Origin: Tritrichomonas musculus
Lineage: Eukaryota; Parabasalia; Tritrichomonadida; Tritrichomonadidae
NCBI GenBank assembly: GCA_039105265.1
Contig: JAPFFF010000017.1
Coordinates: forward strand, 1,736,001-1,800,000
DNA: 64,000 nt
Direction of reading: 5' to 3'
The notes under the pieces are model-generated. The model searched no databases, had not been told where the DNA came from, and was given only the letters and a program-made list of their open reading frames with translations. Positions within the stretch are counted from its first letter, which is position 1, and every line of letters begins with the position of its first letter. The position numbers and the translations under genes were made by a program. Shown piece after piece: positions 29,903 to 40,358 of this stretch.

Positions 29903-31087
29903 ATGTCAAAGAAACTTCTTTTTGAAGAGATTTTAATCGATATCACTGATTATGAATTAATTGAAGAACTTGGTCAAGGTGGATGTGGTGCCGCATATAA
30001 AGCTAAAAATAAAAAAACAAATGAAGAAGTTGCGTTAAAAGTCATTTTTAAATCTATTAGAGAAATAAGTCAAATATCAAAGCAAAGAGAAATTCTTCGT
30101 GAAGTATGTATTCCATGCCAATTAAACTCTCCAGGAATTGTGCCATTACTTGGATTCCGTTTTCCAATACCTGAAGAAGAATTAAAAAGAAAGCCTCCAC
30201 CAAAAATGAAAATTCCTAAAGGTGTTGGAAAAAGGCCAGTCACGAGTGAAGATTTTAATGGTGCTATTTATATCACAAAATTAATGAAATATAAAAGTAT
30301 TGAAAATTATATGAAACAATATTTAAATTTGAAAGGAAGTTGTAAAGGAATTAAAATGAACCCAACTATTCGTAGTAAAATTATTTTTGGGGTTGCCTCA
30401 ACAATGAAAAGGGTTCATAATCAAATGATAATTCATCGAGATTTAAAGTTACAAAATGTTTTTCTTGATGAAAATTTAGAACCACGAATTGCTGATTTTG
30501 GCTTGGCCAGAGTTATTACTCCAGACGTTCAAATGACGATGAATATTGGCACTCCAATATATATGGCTCCTGAGCTTTTTCAAGGCGATACCAACTATGA
30601 TAGTTCTGTTGATGTATATGCGTTTGCCATGTTCTTATATTTCATGTTTATGCCAGCGCCAATCTTTGAACCAAAAATAAGATCTCCAAATCAAATGGCT
30701 ATTAAAATTTATAATGGTCAAAGGCCACTAAATGATGGTTCTATTCCAGCTCATTACTGGGATCTCATTCAAAAATGTTGGGATCATTCTCCATTAAAGA
30801 GACCAACTTTTGCTGATATTGTTAATATACTCAAAGATGATAAATATGCAATAAAAGAGTTCGATAAGGAAACTGATTTAGATGATCTTCATGAATATCA
30901 AATGAGAATGGAAGATTATGAAGATGTACCTAGTTCATTTGCATCCACAATTTCCAACGTTTCACTCATAGAAACTGCAAGTGGTGAGAAAATAAAGATA
31001 ACAGATAGTTCAATCTCTTTTGCTGATGATCATCGAGAAACTGATGATGAAGAACGTAAAACCGAATTTAACTGGGATAGGCATTAA
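29903..31087 (+). CDS. TKL-like protein kinase
   Basis: A 394-residue protein that is almost entirely a kinase domain. The glycine loop is GQGGCG (24-29), the VAIK-like motif is VALKVI, the catalytic loop is HRDLKLQN with Asp180, then ADFGLAR, GTPIYMAPELF and DVYAFAMFLYFM. The C-lobe WDLIQKCWDHSPLKRPTFADIV is the W-x-x-C-W-x-x-x-P-x-x-RP-x-F pattern typical of tyrosine-kinase-like kinases. An insert rich in Lys and Pro (about 95-115) lies between strands 3 and 5. The last 70 residues are acidic and lack a domain. All catalytic residues are present. Large kinase families of this type are usual in trichomonads; the pathway is unknown. Confidence 0.9.
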   Translation: MSKKLLFEEILIDITDYELIEELGQGGCGAAYKAKNKKTNEEVALKVIFKSIREISQISKQREILREVCIPCQLNSPGIVPLLGFRFPIPEEELKRKPPPKMKIPKGVGKRPVTSEDFNGAIYITKLMKYKSIENYMKQYLNLKGSCKGIKMNPTIRSKIIFGVASTMKRVHNQMIIHRDLKLQNVFLDENLEPRIADFGLARVITPDVQMTMNIGTPIYMAPELFQGDTNYDSSVDVYAFAMFLYFMFMPAPIFEPKIRSPNQMAIKIYNGQRPLNDGSIPAHYWDLIQKCWDHSPLKRPTFADIVNILKDDKYAIKEFDKETDLDDLHEYQMRMEDYEDVPSSFASTISNVSLIETASGEKIKITDSSISFADDHRETDDEERKTEFNWDRH

Positions 31088-31494
31088 TAACTGATTAATT
31101 TTTTATAGCTATTATTTAGCCTTAGTTTTAAGCAATTAAAAAATCAAAAAAAAAAAAAAAAAAAAAATATTTTGTTCAGTTGTTTTTAGTATCAATCATT
31201 TCTAATATCTCTTTTGATAAGTCCTGAACTATTTGGTTCTCGCATGTAGAACAATTAAAAATAAAATCAAAAATAGAAGGAGAGTTCATTAGCAACTTTT
31301 TTTGGCCATTTCTCTCTCCTATTTGAAATAATGATATATATGAATCCAAAAAAATGGTTTTGATTTCAGCATCATCATTGTTTAATGCAAAATCTCCACA
31401 TATATCGATATAATTTGCATTTTTATTACATAATAATTGGGAAAAAAGTTGATTTGAGTGCGTTTTTAAAAATTTTTGAATAATTAATAAAATC

Positions 31495-31503
31495 AATTTT
31501 TTA
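31495..31503 (+). repeat. MULE target-site duplication AATTTTTTA (left)
   Basis: This matches 37266-37274 exactly. Nine bases is the usual MULE duplication length. Confidence 0.85.
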
Positions 31504-31697
31504 GGCGAAGTGACAAACTATAGAAAAAGTTACACCATTTTTTTCTGAGGAAAATTCGTTATTCTGACTTTTTGAGTTAATTGAGAAGGCATACAAAAAG
31601 TTCTAAAATTTTCTTGTAAAGTTTTGAAAAAGTTCACTAAGATAAAACCATGAAAAAGCGCCATTTTTATAGAACTAAACCAATCAAAGAAACCGAG

Positions 31698-32210
31698 ATG
31701 ACGACATTGCCGCCCATAGCATGATCACGATCAGTAATGCTTAGCAGCTAGCTGGTTGTAACTGCGGCGAGTCGTCATCCGGACAAAGATATCGCGATTT
31801 CATCCGGAAGATCTGGAATGACGACATTGCCGCCCATAGCAAGACCACGATCAGCAATGCTTAGCAGCTAGCTGGTTGTAACTGCGGCGAGTCGTCATCC
31901 GGACAAAGATATCGCGATTTCATCCGGAAGATCTGGAATGACGACATTGCCGCCCATAGCAAGACCACGATCAGTAATGCTTAGCAGCTGGCTGGTTGTA
32001 ACTGCGGCGAGTCGTCATCCGGACAAAGATATCGCGATTTCATCCGGAAGATCTGGAATGACGACATTGCCGCCCATAGCAAGACCACGATCAGCAATGC
32101 TTAGCAGCTAGCTGGTTGTAACTGCGGCGAGTCGTCATCCGGACAAAGATATCGCGATTTCATCCGGAAGATCTGGAATGACGACATTGCCGCCCATAGC
32201 AAGACCACGG
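31698..32210 (+). repeat. 120-bp satellite array, left outer arm (about 4.3 units)
   Basis: Units begin ATGACGACATTGCCGCCCAT at 31698, 31818, 31938, 32058 and 32178 (partial). They are much richer in G and C than the surrounding DNA and differ at only a few sites (for example CAGCAATG/CAGTAATG). Confidence 0.95.
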
Positions 32211-32406
32211 TGGCAATAAAAAGATGAAAATAAAACAAACAAAAAACAAACAAAATTGATTATTTAATATTATTATTACGATTTTTTAATTTTTTTATTT
32301 TGATAAAGCTTATTTAAAATATTCTGAGTCTTCTCAGAAATTTGTTAAATTTTTTTTTTTATAAATATATATAACTTTTTGAAAGAATTATGGTCTTTTT
32401 ATATTT

Positions 32407-32484
32407 ATGGAAGAAGACCAAAATCTTTATTATTCAGCGAAATATCTATCTCATACGCAAAGACCTAATTCTTTAAAAGATAAA
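32407..32484 (+). pseudogene. Transposase 5' fragment (first 26 codons) in left arm
   Basis: It reads MEEDQNLYYSAKYLSH and on to codon 26, identical to the start of the full transposase gene, then joins abruptly to a truncated copy of the terminal segment at 32485. It marks the seam of the arm duplication. Confidence 0.9.
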
Positions 32485-32582
32485 GTTCTAAAATTTTCTT
32501 GTAAAGTTTTGAAAAAGTTCACTAAGATAAAACCATGAAAAAGCGCCATTTTTATAGAACTAAACCAATCAAAGAAACCGAG

Positions 32583-32857
32583 ATGACGACATTGCCGCCC
32601 ATAGCATGATCACGATCAGTAATGCTTAGCAGCTAGCTGGTTGTAACTGCGGCGAGTCGTCATCCGGACAAAGATATTGCGATTTCATCCGGAAGATCTG
32701 GAATGACGACATTGCCGCCCATAGCAAGACCACGATCAGCAATGCTTAGCAGCTGGCTGGTTGTAACTGCGGCGAGTCGTCATCCGGACAAAGATATCGC
32801 GATTTCATCCGGAAGATCTGGAATTGACGATATTGCCGCCCATAGGACGACCACGGT
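32583..32857 (+). repeat. 120-bp satellite array, left inner arm (about 2.3 units)
   Basis: Same unit as the outer array, starting at 32583, 32703 and 32823 (partial, slightly diverged). Confidence 0.95.
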
Positions 32858-33012
32858 GGCAATAAAAAGATGAAAATAAAACAAACAAAAAACAAACAAA
32901 ATTGATTATTTAATATTATTGTGATTTTTTATTTTTTATTTTTATTTTTTTTTTTTTTTTTTTTTTTTTGATAAAGCTTATTTAAAATATTCTGAGTCTT
33001 CTCAGAAATTTG

Positions 33013-35355
33013 TTAAGAGAAAAATCTGTTACCACCTGCAGCTAAATCTGCATTTTTCCAACTTGCTATTTTGAATTTAGATAAAAAATATATGACACCT
33101 GAATTATCGCATCTAGTTTCAAAAACATAGCGGACAAAATTAGAAAAACATATTTTTTCGATATCATGATATGATAATTGAGGATACATTCCTTTAATTT
33201 CAGCCTTCGTTTCATAGTATTTTTTCTTAATTAATTCGATGTCAGCATTACAGTCTTTTATCATTGAATCAAAATTGTCATCTTCGTCGTATAAATTTTC
33301 AAGTTTTAATTTTTCTTTCTTTTGACTTGTGTTACTTTCTTCTTTCTTTTTTCTGAAAACCAATTTTTCATCAAGTGCTCGAAAATCAAAATGATTTCCA
33401 GAATATTTGGCATCATTTGGATTAATATTTGGGAATTTTGGTAAAACATATGTAAAACAATTAAGAAACTCATTAATAAAAGAGCCTAATATATTCAATG
33501 ATTCCTTATCAAACTTTCTATTCTTTTCAACTTCGTATATTGATATTATTCTATCTATATTTTTTCTATTTGATTTAAAAAGATTTTTTTCAAATTTATA
33601 ATTGGGGAACTTTTTGAGAGATTGAACAAATAAATATTGAATATCAATTTCATTGCTATTTTTAACAATATTAAATATTTCTGATTTGCAAAAATTATTT
33701 AATATTGTATGTATGCAAGGAAGTTTCACTCCATAAATTGATTCAACAAAATCATCTTCACCACAATCACAATTTTCTTTTGAACATTTTAAATAATTAT
33801 CTGGTCTCTTGCTAAGAATTTGTATAACTTTTTGAATCATTTTTTGATGTTTGTTTTGAAAAGAATTTCCACAAATATCTGAGTAATTATTTATATAATT
33901 TAATAAATAATTTACAATTGTTGTGAAACCAGTTTTAAATGAATGAGTTCCGGAATCTGGCAATTTTTGATTGATATTTCCGTGGAAACCTTCCGAATGA
34001 TTTGAACAACGAGCTACATGGTGGTCAGAACGAATCCATATTGCCCAATTAGCAATATAATAATCACTTTTTTTAATTTCTTCTTTATTTGGCATTCTTT
34101 CCACTTCATCTATATCTTTTAACATAATTTCAAAATCTTTTAATTTTTGTTTTTTTTCATTATCTTGATCGGTATCGTCAAATAAAGGTGAATTTGGATC
34201 TTTTTTATATTCGTCCATTTCAACTAAAATAAATTCTTTTTCTTGTTTATATATTAAATATGTTTTGCATCTCAATAACCTTGCAACCCATATGCCTAAT
34301 GATGATTTAGGTCCAAATATTTGTATAATATGACGATGACAAAAATATTGAATATTTGAATGTAATTTACAGAACTTTTTGATAGGAGAACCTAAATCTG
34401 ATAAAACAACTTTATTTTCAAAAACATTTTTATTTAAACAAAACTTATTTAATCCATCAAATAATAAATTATATAAAAAACGGTTCTCTTTAGGGCCAAT
34501 TGATAATGCGAAAGGAAAACTTGAATTGAAATAAATTGAATGGTATATACAAAATTTGTAAGGCTTAAGCGCATAAAAAGAAGCATCAATTTGCAAATAA
34601 TGCATATAATTTATAACTTCTAAAGCCCAAGGCATAATCCATATTATATTTTTAATAAAAGCAAAATCATTATTAAATTTAAATGCAAATCCATCGTCCT
34701 GAACTTTTTGAGTACTTATCTCAATATAAACAAAACCAGGTAAATGCAATAAAATTTTATAAAAATCATCATAACCTTGAAAACTAACGGCTCTTCTACG
34801 CAAGGTTCTTTTATCTAAAAAGTTTTGAAAAGCAAATTTTATAAATATTGGAAAATTAGAATTTTTTCGAGCTACGTAATTACAAAAAGTATAAAGCATT
34901 GTATTTTTATGTTTACATTGTTTATTCCAAAAATCTTGAGTCAAAAAAGGACACTCTTTATTTTTCAAAGTATATGGCGACGTCATGATACATTCTTCAA
35001 AATCAATAGTAACAACTTTCATAGTTTGGTTTTCAAGGAGTTGATCTCTAGCGAGAACTTTAATGGTTTCCAAATCGTTTTTGACAGTTATGCTAAATAT
35101 TTGAATTTCAGTATTTATCTTTGATTTATTACAGCAACTAAACGAAAAAATGTCATTATAAACTCTTTTGTTGTTGCATATAAATTCTTTGGTTAAGCTA
35201 TCGAGGAAAAGGATTAGCGAAATGATATTGAAATTCTGAGAATGCAAAGGAACAATTTCAATGAATGTTCTTAATCCTTTATCTTTTAAAGAATTAGGTC
35301 TTTGCGTATGAGATAGATATTTCGCTGAATAATAAAGATTTTGGTCTTCTTCCAT
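33013..35355 (-). CDS. MULE transposase
   Basis: This 780-residue protein cuts and inserts the element. The DDE-type catalytic set is visible: Asp257 in LQIDASFYAL, Asp320 in VVLSDLGSP, and Glu455 in NHSEGFHGNIN. A CHRH motif follows the second Asp, as in MULE transposases. A Cys-rich segment (CSKENCDCGEDDFVESIYGVKLPCIHTI), of the zinc-binding SWIM-like kind, lies after the catalytic core at about 525-560. The C-terminal third is Lys/Glu-rich. The start ATG 35353-35355 follows the leader that is duplicated in each arm. The stop at 33013 directly abuts the left inner leader, so there is almost no 3' untranslated space. The gene is intact. Confidence 0.93.
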   Translation of the reverse strand: MEEDQNLYYSAKYLSHTQRPNSLKDKGLRTFIEIVPLHSQNFNIISLILFLDSLTKEFICNNKRVYNDIFSFSCCNKSKINTEIQIFSITVKNDLETIKVLARDQLLENQTMKVVTIDFEECIMTSPYTLKNKECPFLTQDFWNKQCKHKNTMLYTFCNYVARKNSNFPIFIKFAFQNFLDKRTLRRRAVSFQGYDDFYKILLHLPGFVYIEISTQKVQDDGFAFKFNNDFAFIKNIIWIMPWALEVINYMHYLQIDASFYALKPYKFCIYHSIYFNSSFPFALSIGPKENRFLYNLLFDGLNKFCLNKNVFENKVVLSDLGSPIKKFCKLHSNIQYFCHRHIIQIFGPKSSLGIWVARLLRCKTYLIYKQEKEFILVEMDEYKKDPNSPLFDDTDQDNEKKQKLKDFEIMLKDIDEVERMPNKEEIKKSDYYIANWAIWIRSDHHVARCSNHSEGFHGNINQKLPDSGTHSFKTGFTTIVNYLLNYINNYSDICGNSFQNKHQKMIQKVIQILSKRPDNYLKCSKENCDCGEDDFVESIYGVKLPCIHTILNNFCKSEIFNIVKNSNEIDIQYLFVQSLKKFPNYKFEKNLFKSNRKNIDRIISIYEVEKNRKFDKESLNILGSFINEFLNCFTYVLPKFPNINPNDAKYSGNHFDFRALDEKLVFRKKKEESNTSQKKEKLKLENLYDEDDNFDSMIKDCNADIELIKKKYYETKAEIKGMYPQLSYHDIEKICFSNFVRYVFETRCDNSGVIYFLSKFKIASWKNADLAAGGNRFFS

Positions 35356-35552
35356 AAATATAAAAAGACCATAATTCTTTCAAAAAGTTATATATATTTA
35401 TAAAAAAAAAAATTTAACAAATTTCTGAGAAGACTCAGAATATTTTAAATAAGCTTTATCAAAATAAAAAAATTAAAAAATCGTAATAATAATATTAAAT
35501 AATCAATTTTGTTTGTTTTTTGTTTGTTTTATTTTCATCTTTTTATTGCCAC

Positions 35553-35945
35553 CGTGGTCGTCCTATGGGCGGCAATGTCGTCAATTCCAGATCTTCCGGA
35601 TGAAATCGCGATATCTTTGTCCGGATGACGACTCGCCGCAGTTACAACCAGCCAGCTGCTAAGCATTGCTGATCGTGGTCTTGCTATGGGCGGCAATGTC
35701 GTCATTCCAGATCTTCCGGATGAAATCGCGATATCTTTGTCCGGATGACGACTCGCCGCAGTTACAACCAGCTAGCTGCTAAGCATTGCTGATCGTGGTC
35801 TTGCTATGGGCGGCAATGTCGTCATTCCAGATCTTCCGGATGAAATCGTGATATCTTTGTCCGGATGACGACTCGCCGCAGTTACAACCAGCTAGCTGCT
35901 AAGCATTACTGATCGTGATCATGCTATGGGCGGCAATGTCGTCAT
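35553..35945 (-). repeat. 120-bp satellite array, right inner arm (about 3.3 units)
   Basis: Reverse-oriented units with boundaries near 35577, 35698, 35818 and 35938. Same consensus as in the left arm. Confidence 0.95.
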
Positions 35946-36043
35946 CTCGGTTTCTTTGATTGGTTTAGTTCTATAAAAATGGCGCTTTTTCATGGTTTTA
36001 TCTTAGTGAACTTTTTCAAAACTTTACAAGAAAATTTTAGAAC

Positions 36044-36121
36044 TTTATCTTTTAAAGAATTAGGTCTTTGCGTATGAGATAGATATTTCGCTGAATAATA
36101 AAGATTTTGGTCTTCTTCCAT
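36044..36121 (-). pseudogene. Transposase 5' fragment (first 26 codons) in right arm
   Basis: An exact copy of the first 26 transposase codons, minus strand, ending at the same base as the left-arm fragment. The same truncated terminal segment lies on its inner side. Confidence 0.9.
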
Positions 36122-36324
36122 AAATATAAAAAGACCATAATTCTTTCAAAAAGTTATATATATTTATAAAAAAAAAAATTTAACAAATTTCTGAGAAGAC
36201 TCAGAATATTTTAAATAAGCTTTATCAAAATAAAAAAATTAAAAAATCGTAATAATAATATTAAATAATCAATTTTGTTTGTTTTTTGTTTGTTTTATTT
36301 TCATCTTTTTATTGCCACCGTGGT

Positions 36325-37070
36325 CGTCCTATGGGCGGCAATGTCGTCAATTCCAGATCTTCCGGATGAAATCGCGATATCTTTGTCCGGATGACGACTC
36401 GCCGCAGTTACAACCAGCCAGCTGCTAAGCATTACTGATCGTGGTCTTGCTATGGGCGGCAATGTCGTCATTCCAGATCTTCCGGATGAAATCGCGATAT
36501 CTTTGTCCGGATGACGACTCGCCGCAGTTACAACCAGCTAGCTGCTAAGCATTGCTGATCGTGGTCTTGCTATGGGCGGCAATGTCGTCATTCCAGATCT
36601 TCCGGATGAAATCGCGATATCTTTGTCCGGATGACGACTCGCCGCAGTTACAACCAGCCAGCTGCTAAGCATTACTGATCGTGGTCTTGCTATGGGCGGC
36701 AATGTCGTCATTCCAGATCTTCCGGATGAAATCGCGATATCTTTGTCCGGATGACGACTCGCCGCAGTTACAACCAGCCAGCTGCTAAGCATTACTGATC
36801 GTGGTCTTGCTATGGGCGGCAATGTCGTCATTCCAGATCTTCCGGATGAAATCGCGATATCTTTGTCCGGATGACGACTCGCCGCAGTTACAACCAGCTA
36901 GCTGCTAAGCATTGCTGATCGTGGTCTTGCTATGGGCGGCAATGTCGTCATTCCAGATCTTCCGGATGAAATCGTGATATCTTTGTCCGGATGACGACTC
37001 GCCGCAGTTACAACCAGCTAGCTGCTAAGCATTACTGATCGTGATCATGCTATGGGCGGCAATGTCGTCA
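36325..37070 (-). repeat. 120-bp satellite array, right outer arm (about 6.2 units)
   Basis: Six full reverse-oriented units at steps of 120 bp (boundaries near 36345, 36466, 36586, 36706, 36826, 36946 and 37066). Frames running through it are repeat artefacts. Confidence 0.95.
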
Positions 37071-37265
37071 TCTCGGTTTCTTTGATTGGTTTAGTTCTAT
37101 AAAAATGGCGCTTTTTCATGGTTTTATCTTAGTGAACTTTTTCAAAACTTTACAAGAAAATTTTAGAACTTTTTGTATGCCTTCTCAATTAACTCAAAAA
37201 GTCAGAATAACGAATTTTCCTCAGAAAAAAATGGTGTAACTTTTTCTATAGTTTGTCATTCCGCC

Positions 37266-37274
37266 AATTTTTTA
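37266..37274 (+). repeat. MULE target-site duplication AATTTTTTA (right)
   Basis: Second copy of the 9-bp duplication, directly after the terminal CCGCC of the element. Confidence 0.85.
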
Positions 37275-38496
37275 TTTCTAAAATTTTGATTGTCAAAGCT
37301 TTGTATTAAAATTTCTATTAATTTGGTGCTCAAAATATAAGCAATAAATGGTGATCTTTCATCCAAAAAGATGCTCTCTCTATGAGAATATATATATTGA
37401 ATAAAAATCAAATGAATAATAAAAATGGTCTTATTATTATCAGTATCTTCAAGCATTTTAAAAAAATTATCAAATGTTTCTATTCCAATTACTTTCATCA
37501 CTTTTTCTTGATATTTTGGATCAATGGTTTCAAATGAATGATGGAGAAATTCAAAAAAATGTTCAGTAACGAGTCCTTTCTCCGAGAAGTTCTTCTGTTT
37601 AGTATTTTTAAATAACTTTGTATCAATTATAAAGATAAAGTTTTGAATGATCTTCGAGTGATATAATAATCTGAAATTCAAAGGATCAATATCAACAATT
37701 ATTTTAGCTATATCAATTATGTCATGTAAAATAGTAATAGATTTCGTTTTTAACAGAAAGTAATTCAATAAATAAACTATTTTATTTAAATAATACGACG
37801 CATCTATATAAAGAATGATTCCTTTTAATGATTCAATGTAATATGACTCGAATAATATGTTTTTCGAGACATCTTTCAAAATTTTGATGAAAAAATTGAG
37901 GTCAAACATAAAATCAGATGGTTGGTAAGAGCTCATATATTTGTTAATAATTAAAATACAGTTTTGGAAAATAACTTGATTATTCAATTTCAGCAGATTG
38001 AATGCATGCTCAAATATATGGGAGTCTTTGAAGTATTGGTAATTTTTTGTATAAGAAGAAAGAATTAAAATTAATGGCAATACTTCATTGGCATGTTGAA
38101 CATTGATTTGATTTGGGTTAAGTAAATCAATTAAACAGCAATTGAAATTTGGATTAAAAATGGTAGGAAAAATTGAATTAACATCAAAATATTCATCATA
38201 AAGTTCATCAAAAAATGAATGTATGAAAGAAATTTGATCAATAAATCCTTGTGTATCTCTTTCACGGAATTTAATTAACGATGATAAAATAAGATTATTA
38301 ATGAAGTCGCAAGTCTTTTCGAAAAAAATATCATTTTTTGGATTGATATATTGATCTGAACTGCTTTCATCAGTATTCCTCTCTTTGGGTAAATCAAAAG
38401 TACTTTCGAATTTATAATTTTCCATTTTATAAAATTTTTAAAGTCAAAATTTTATATCGTTTATGGTTAAATTTTTCACGAAAACCAAAAGAAAAA

Positions 38497-40212
38497 ATGA
38501 ATGATAATCCTCAGATTTATGATAATAGTGAAGAGTTTCTCCAAAATAAATTTAACTCCTTCGTTGCTAATGAAATAATTATGAGAAATCAAAATGCCAA
38601 GCCATTTGATATGTTTTCATACGAATCAATTATTCTTGATAAAATTGAGTTTTTTAATAAAGAGTGTGAATCTATTCTTAATTCTGATGACAATGCTATG
38701 AAATTTAACTTTTTACGATCTTTAAGAAAATCAATTTTATTAAAAAAAAAAAGCCGCAAAGGGCCAATACTGAAATTTACGCAAAGGTTTGATATTGTTG
38801 ATAATTTTATTGAAATATTGATAACTGCCCTTAGAGGTACGAATTTAATTATAAATGTCGAGATTTTAAGGATATTTAGTAGGATGTCAAGAGCGTATTA
38901 TAGATTTTTAAATCCTCAAAATATTAAAAAATTTTATGAATCAATTGAACCAATTTTTGGTAACGAAAATCAGGTTGTGAAGCATTTTGCATTAATTTCA
39001 ATTGGGAAAATTATTCGTCAATCAGAAGAGTGGGCTAAACAACTTTTTCCAATATATGAACCGGTTTTTAAAGGTATTCAACTAGATTTTTCTTATCAAG
39101 CTTATTATATGAATTTAAATAAATCATTTTATGAAGCCTTATGCGCATATATTCCTGAAGATGCATTAAAAACAATAAATTATAATATTCCATGGAAAAA
39201 GAGTGACCCTTATCTCTTTTGTCTTCGTGGTTACACAAAAAAGCTTAAAGGAACCAATTGTTTGACTCCCAAAATTATCTATGAAATTATGAAAATGATA
39301 TTTAAATATTTTTACGAACAGTATATTGAATCCAACACTGGGAATAATCAAGTTGAAGTTATGGATCCATTTGGTGTAGTCGAAAGAATAAAGATGTTTG
39401 ATGATATTATCAGCATTAATTACCAAGGAACATTTGAAGCGCTGAAAAATTGTTCTGCAATGCTTCTGCCATTTTTCAGAAGTATTTTACCAAATATTTT
39501 TAAAAGCAGATTTTCGCCAGCCATTATACCAGCGTTGAAGCTAATTGGATCATTTTACTCTAATGGCCTGGAATATGCCAAATACTTTGAAGATTTCCAG
39601 TTTTCATTAATCTTGGATATTCTACTATTTGAACAGATGATTAACTTTGATGATGACGATGATGCCAAAGGCAATTATATAGAATATTCTATTCAAGCGG
39701 CTCAATGTATTTATCATATTATAAGTACTATGCAAAAGGATGGATTTGATATTCTTTTTTCAGATAAAAATAAAATTTTATTGGTTCCACAAGTAAGAGA
39801 TTGTCTTAAAGATATTAATTCAATTTTTTATATTGCTATTGACGAAAAAACGTCATATATTAGAAGAATTGCTTTTTACAATTTGAGTGGAATTATGCTC
39901 AAATATTACAATAAAGATGTATTAAATATTGACATTTATGAATTCGTGAAGGCATCATTGTTCTACTTGGAAGATGAAGATTATGAGCTTTCTCATTCAA
40001 TTATCTTTTCTCTTGTAAGCTTATTTGATTTGTTATCTATAAAATCTGCAGGAACTGAACAATACGTTAATAGTTTCAGTGAAAATGGTGGAAGAGATGC
40101 AATGATCAAAATAATCACTGAAGTGCAAGGTCCATTAAGAGAGGAAGCTGTGCTTCTAATGGATACTTTAATGAGAGCTGGAGTTCAATGTGCACAATTG
40201 AATGATCAATAA
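38497..40212 (+). CDS. ARM-like helical repeat protein, function unknown
   Basis: A 571-residue protein made of amphipathic helices in pairs, such as FDIVDNFIEILITALRG / NLIINVEILRIFSRMSR and VVKHFALISIGKIIRQSEEWAKQLFP. The pattern is that of armadillo-type repeats but without a strict consensus. An acidic patch (NFDDDDDAKGN) lies near residue 388. It has no catalytic motif, signal peptide or membrane segment. The start is the ATG at 38497, 71 bp from the divergent start of the interrupted ARM-like gene, so the pair probably shares a promoter region. Such proteins usually serve as protein-binding scaffolds; no partner can be named. Confidence 0.75.
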   Translation: MNDNPQIYDNSEEFLQNKFNSFVANEIIMRNQNAKPFDMFSYESIILDKIEFFNKECESILNSDDNAMKFNFLRSLRKSILLKKKSRKGPILKFTQRFDIVDNFIEILITALRGTNLIINVEILRIFSRMSRAYYRFLNPQNIKKFYESIEPIFGNENQVVKHFALISIGKIIRQSEEWAKQLFPIYEPVFKGIQLDFSYQAYYMNLNKSFYEALCAYIPEDALKTINYNIPWKKSDPYLFCLRGYTKKLKGTNCLTPKIIYEIMKMIFKYFYEQYIESNTGNNQVEVMDPFGVVERIKMFDDIISINYQGTFEALKNCSAMLLPFFRSILPNIFKSRFSPAIIPALKLIGSFYSNGLEYAKYFEDFQFSLILDILLFEQMINFDDDDDAKGNYIEYSIQAAQCIYHIISTMQKDGFDILFSDKNKILLVPQVRDCLKDINSIFYIAIDEKTSYIRRIAFYNLSGIMLKYYNKDVLNIDIYEFVKASLFYLEDEDYELSHSIIFSLVSLFDLLSIKSAGTEQYVNSFSENGGRDAMIKIITEVQGPLREEAVLLMDTLMRAGVQCAQLNDQ

Positions 40213-40358
40213 TTCCGAAAGTTAAAAATAGTCATTTCCATTATATTATGTATTATGCCCTTTTAAAATTAATACATTAGAAAAAAAAAAAAAAAAAAAA
40301 AAAAGTCTTGTCGATTTCATACTATATAAATTTAATATTTAAAAAACAAATATATTTC

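Larger units (their letters stand above)
31504..37265. mobile_element. Mutator-like (MULE) transposon with duplicated foldback arms
   Basis: The termini read GGCGAAGTGACAAACTATAG and, reverse complemented from the right, GGCGGAATGACAAACTATAG. Perfect 9-bp duplications AATTTTTTA flank them. The inverted arms are about 1.5 kb. From outside in, each arm holds a terminal segment, a 120-bp satellite array, a leader, the first 26 transposase codons, then a second truncated terminal segment, a second array and a second leader. On the right this is simply a tandem duplication of the transposase 5' region plus arm; on the left the same compound arm is present inverted. Near-identity of arms and perfect duplications indicate a recent insertion. 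The transposase is open, so the element may be autonomous. Confidence 0.92.
31176..38425 (-). pseudogene. ARM-like helical protein gene split by the MULE insertion
   Basis: The first part runs from ATG 38425 down to 37266 and the last part from 31494 down to the stop at 31176, with the 5.76 kb MULE and one copy of its 9-bp duplication between. The two parts are in register: the host pieces total 1,479 bp, 492 codons plus stop, with ...NFRNKK on one side and LILLIIQKF on the other. Before insertion this was an open gene. The protein is all-helical, with no catalytic motif, and resembles armadillo/HEAT-type proteins common in trichomonads. As the sequence stands, translation from 38425 ends shortly after entering the element. 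The neighbouring divergent gene at 38497, 71 bp away, is of similar character and may be a distant paralog. Confidence 0.85.

Noticed and set aside
36538-36831. Minus-strand frame of 97 codons in the right arm
   Set aside because: 120 bp is divisible by three, so any stop-free unit reads open through the satellite; there is no gene.
31698-37070. Regular 120-bp repeats as a CRISPR array
   Set aside because: Units are contiguous with no unique spacers, lie in transposon arms, and the genome is eukaryotic.
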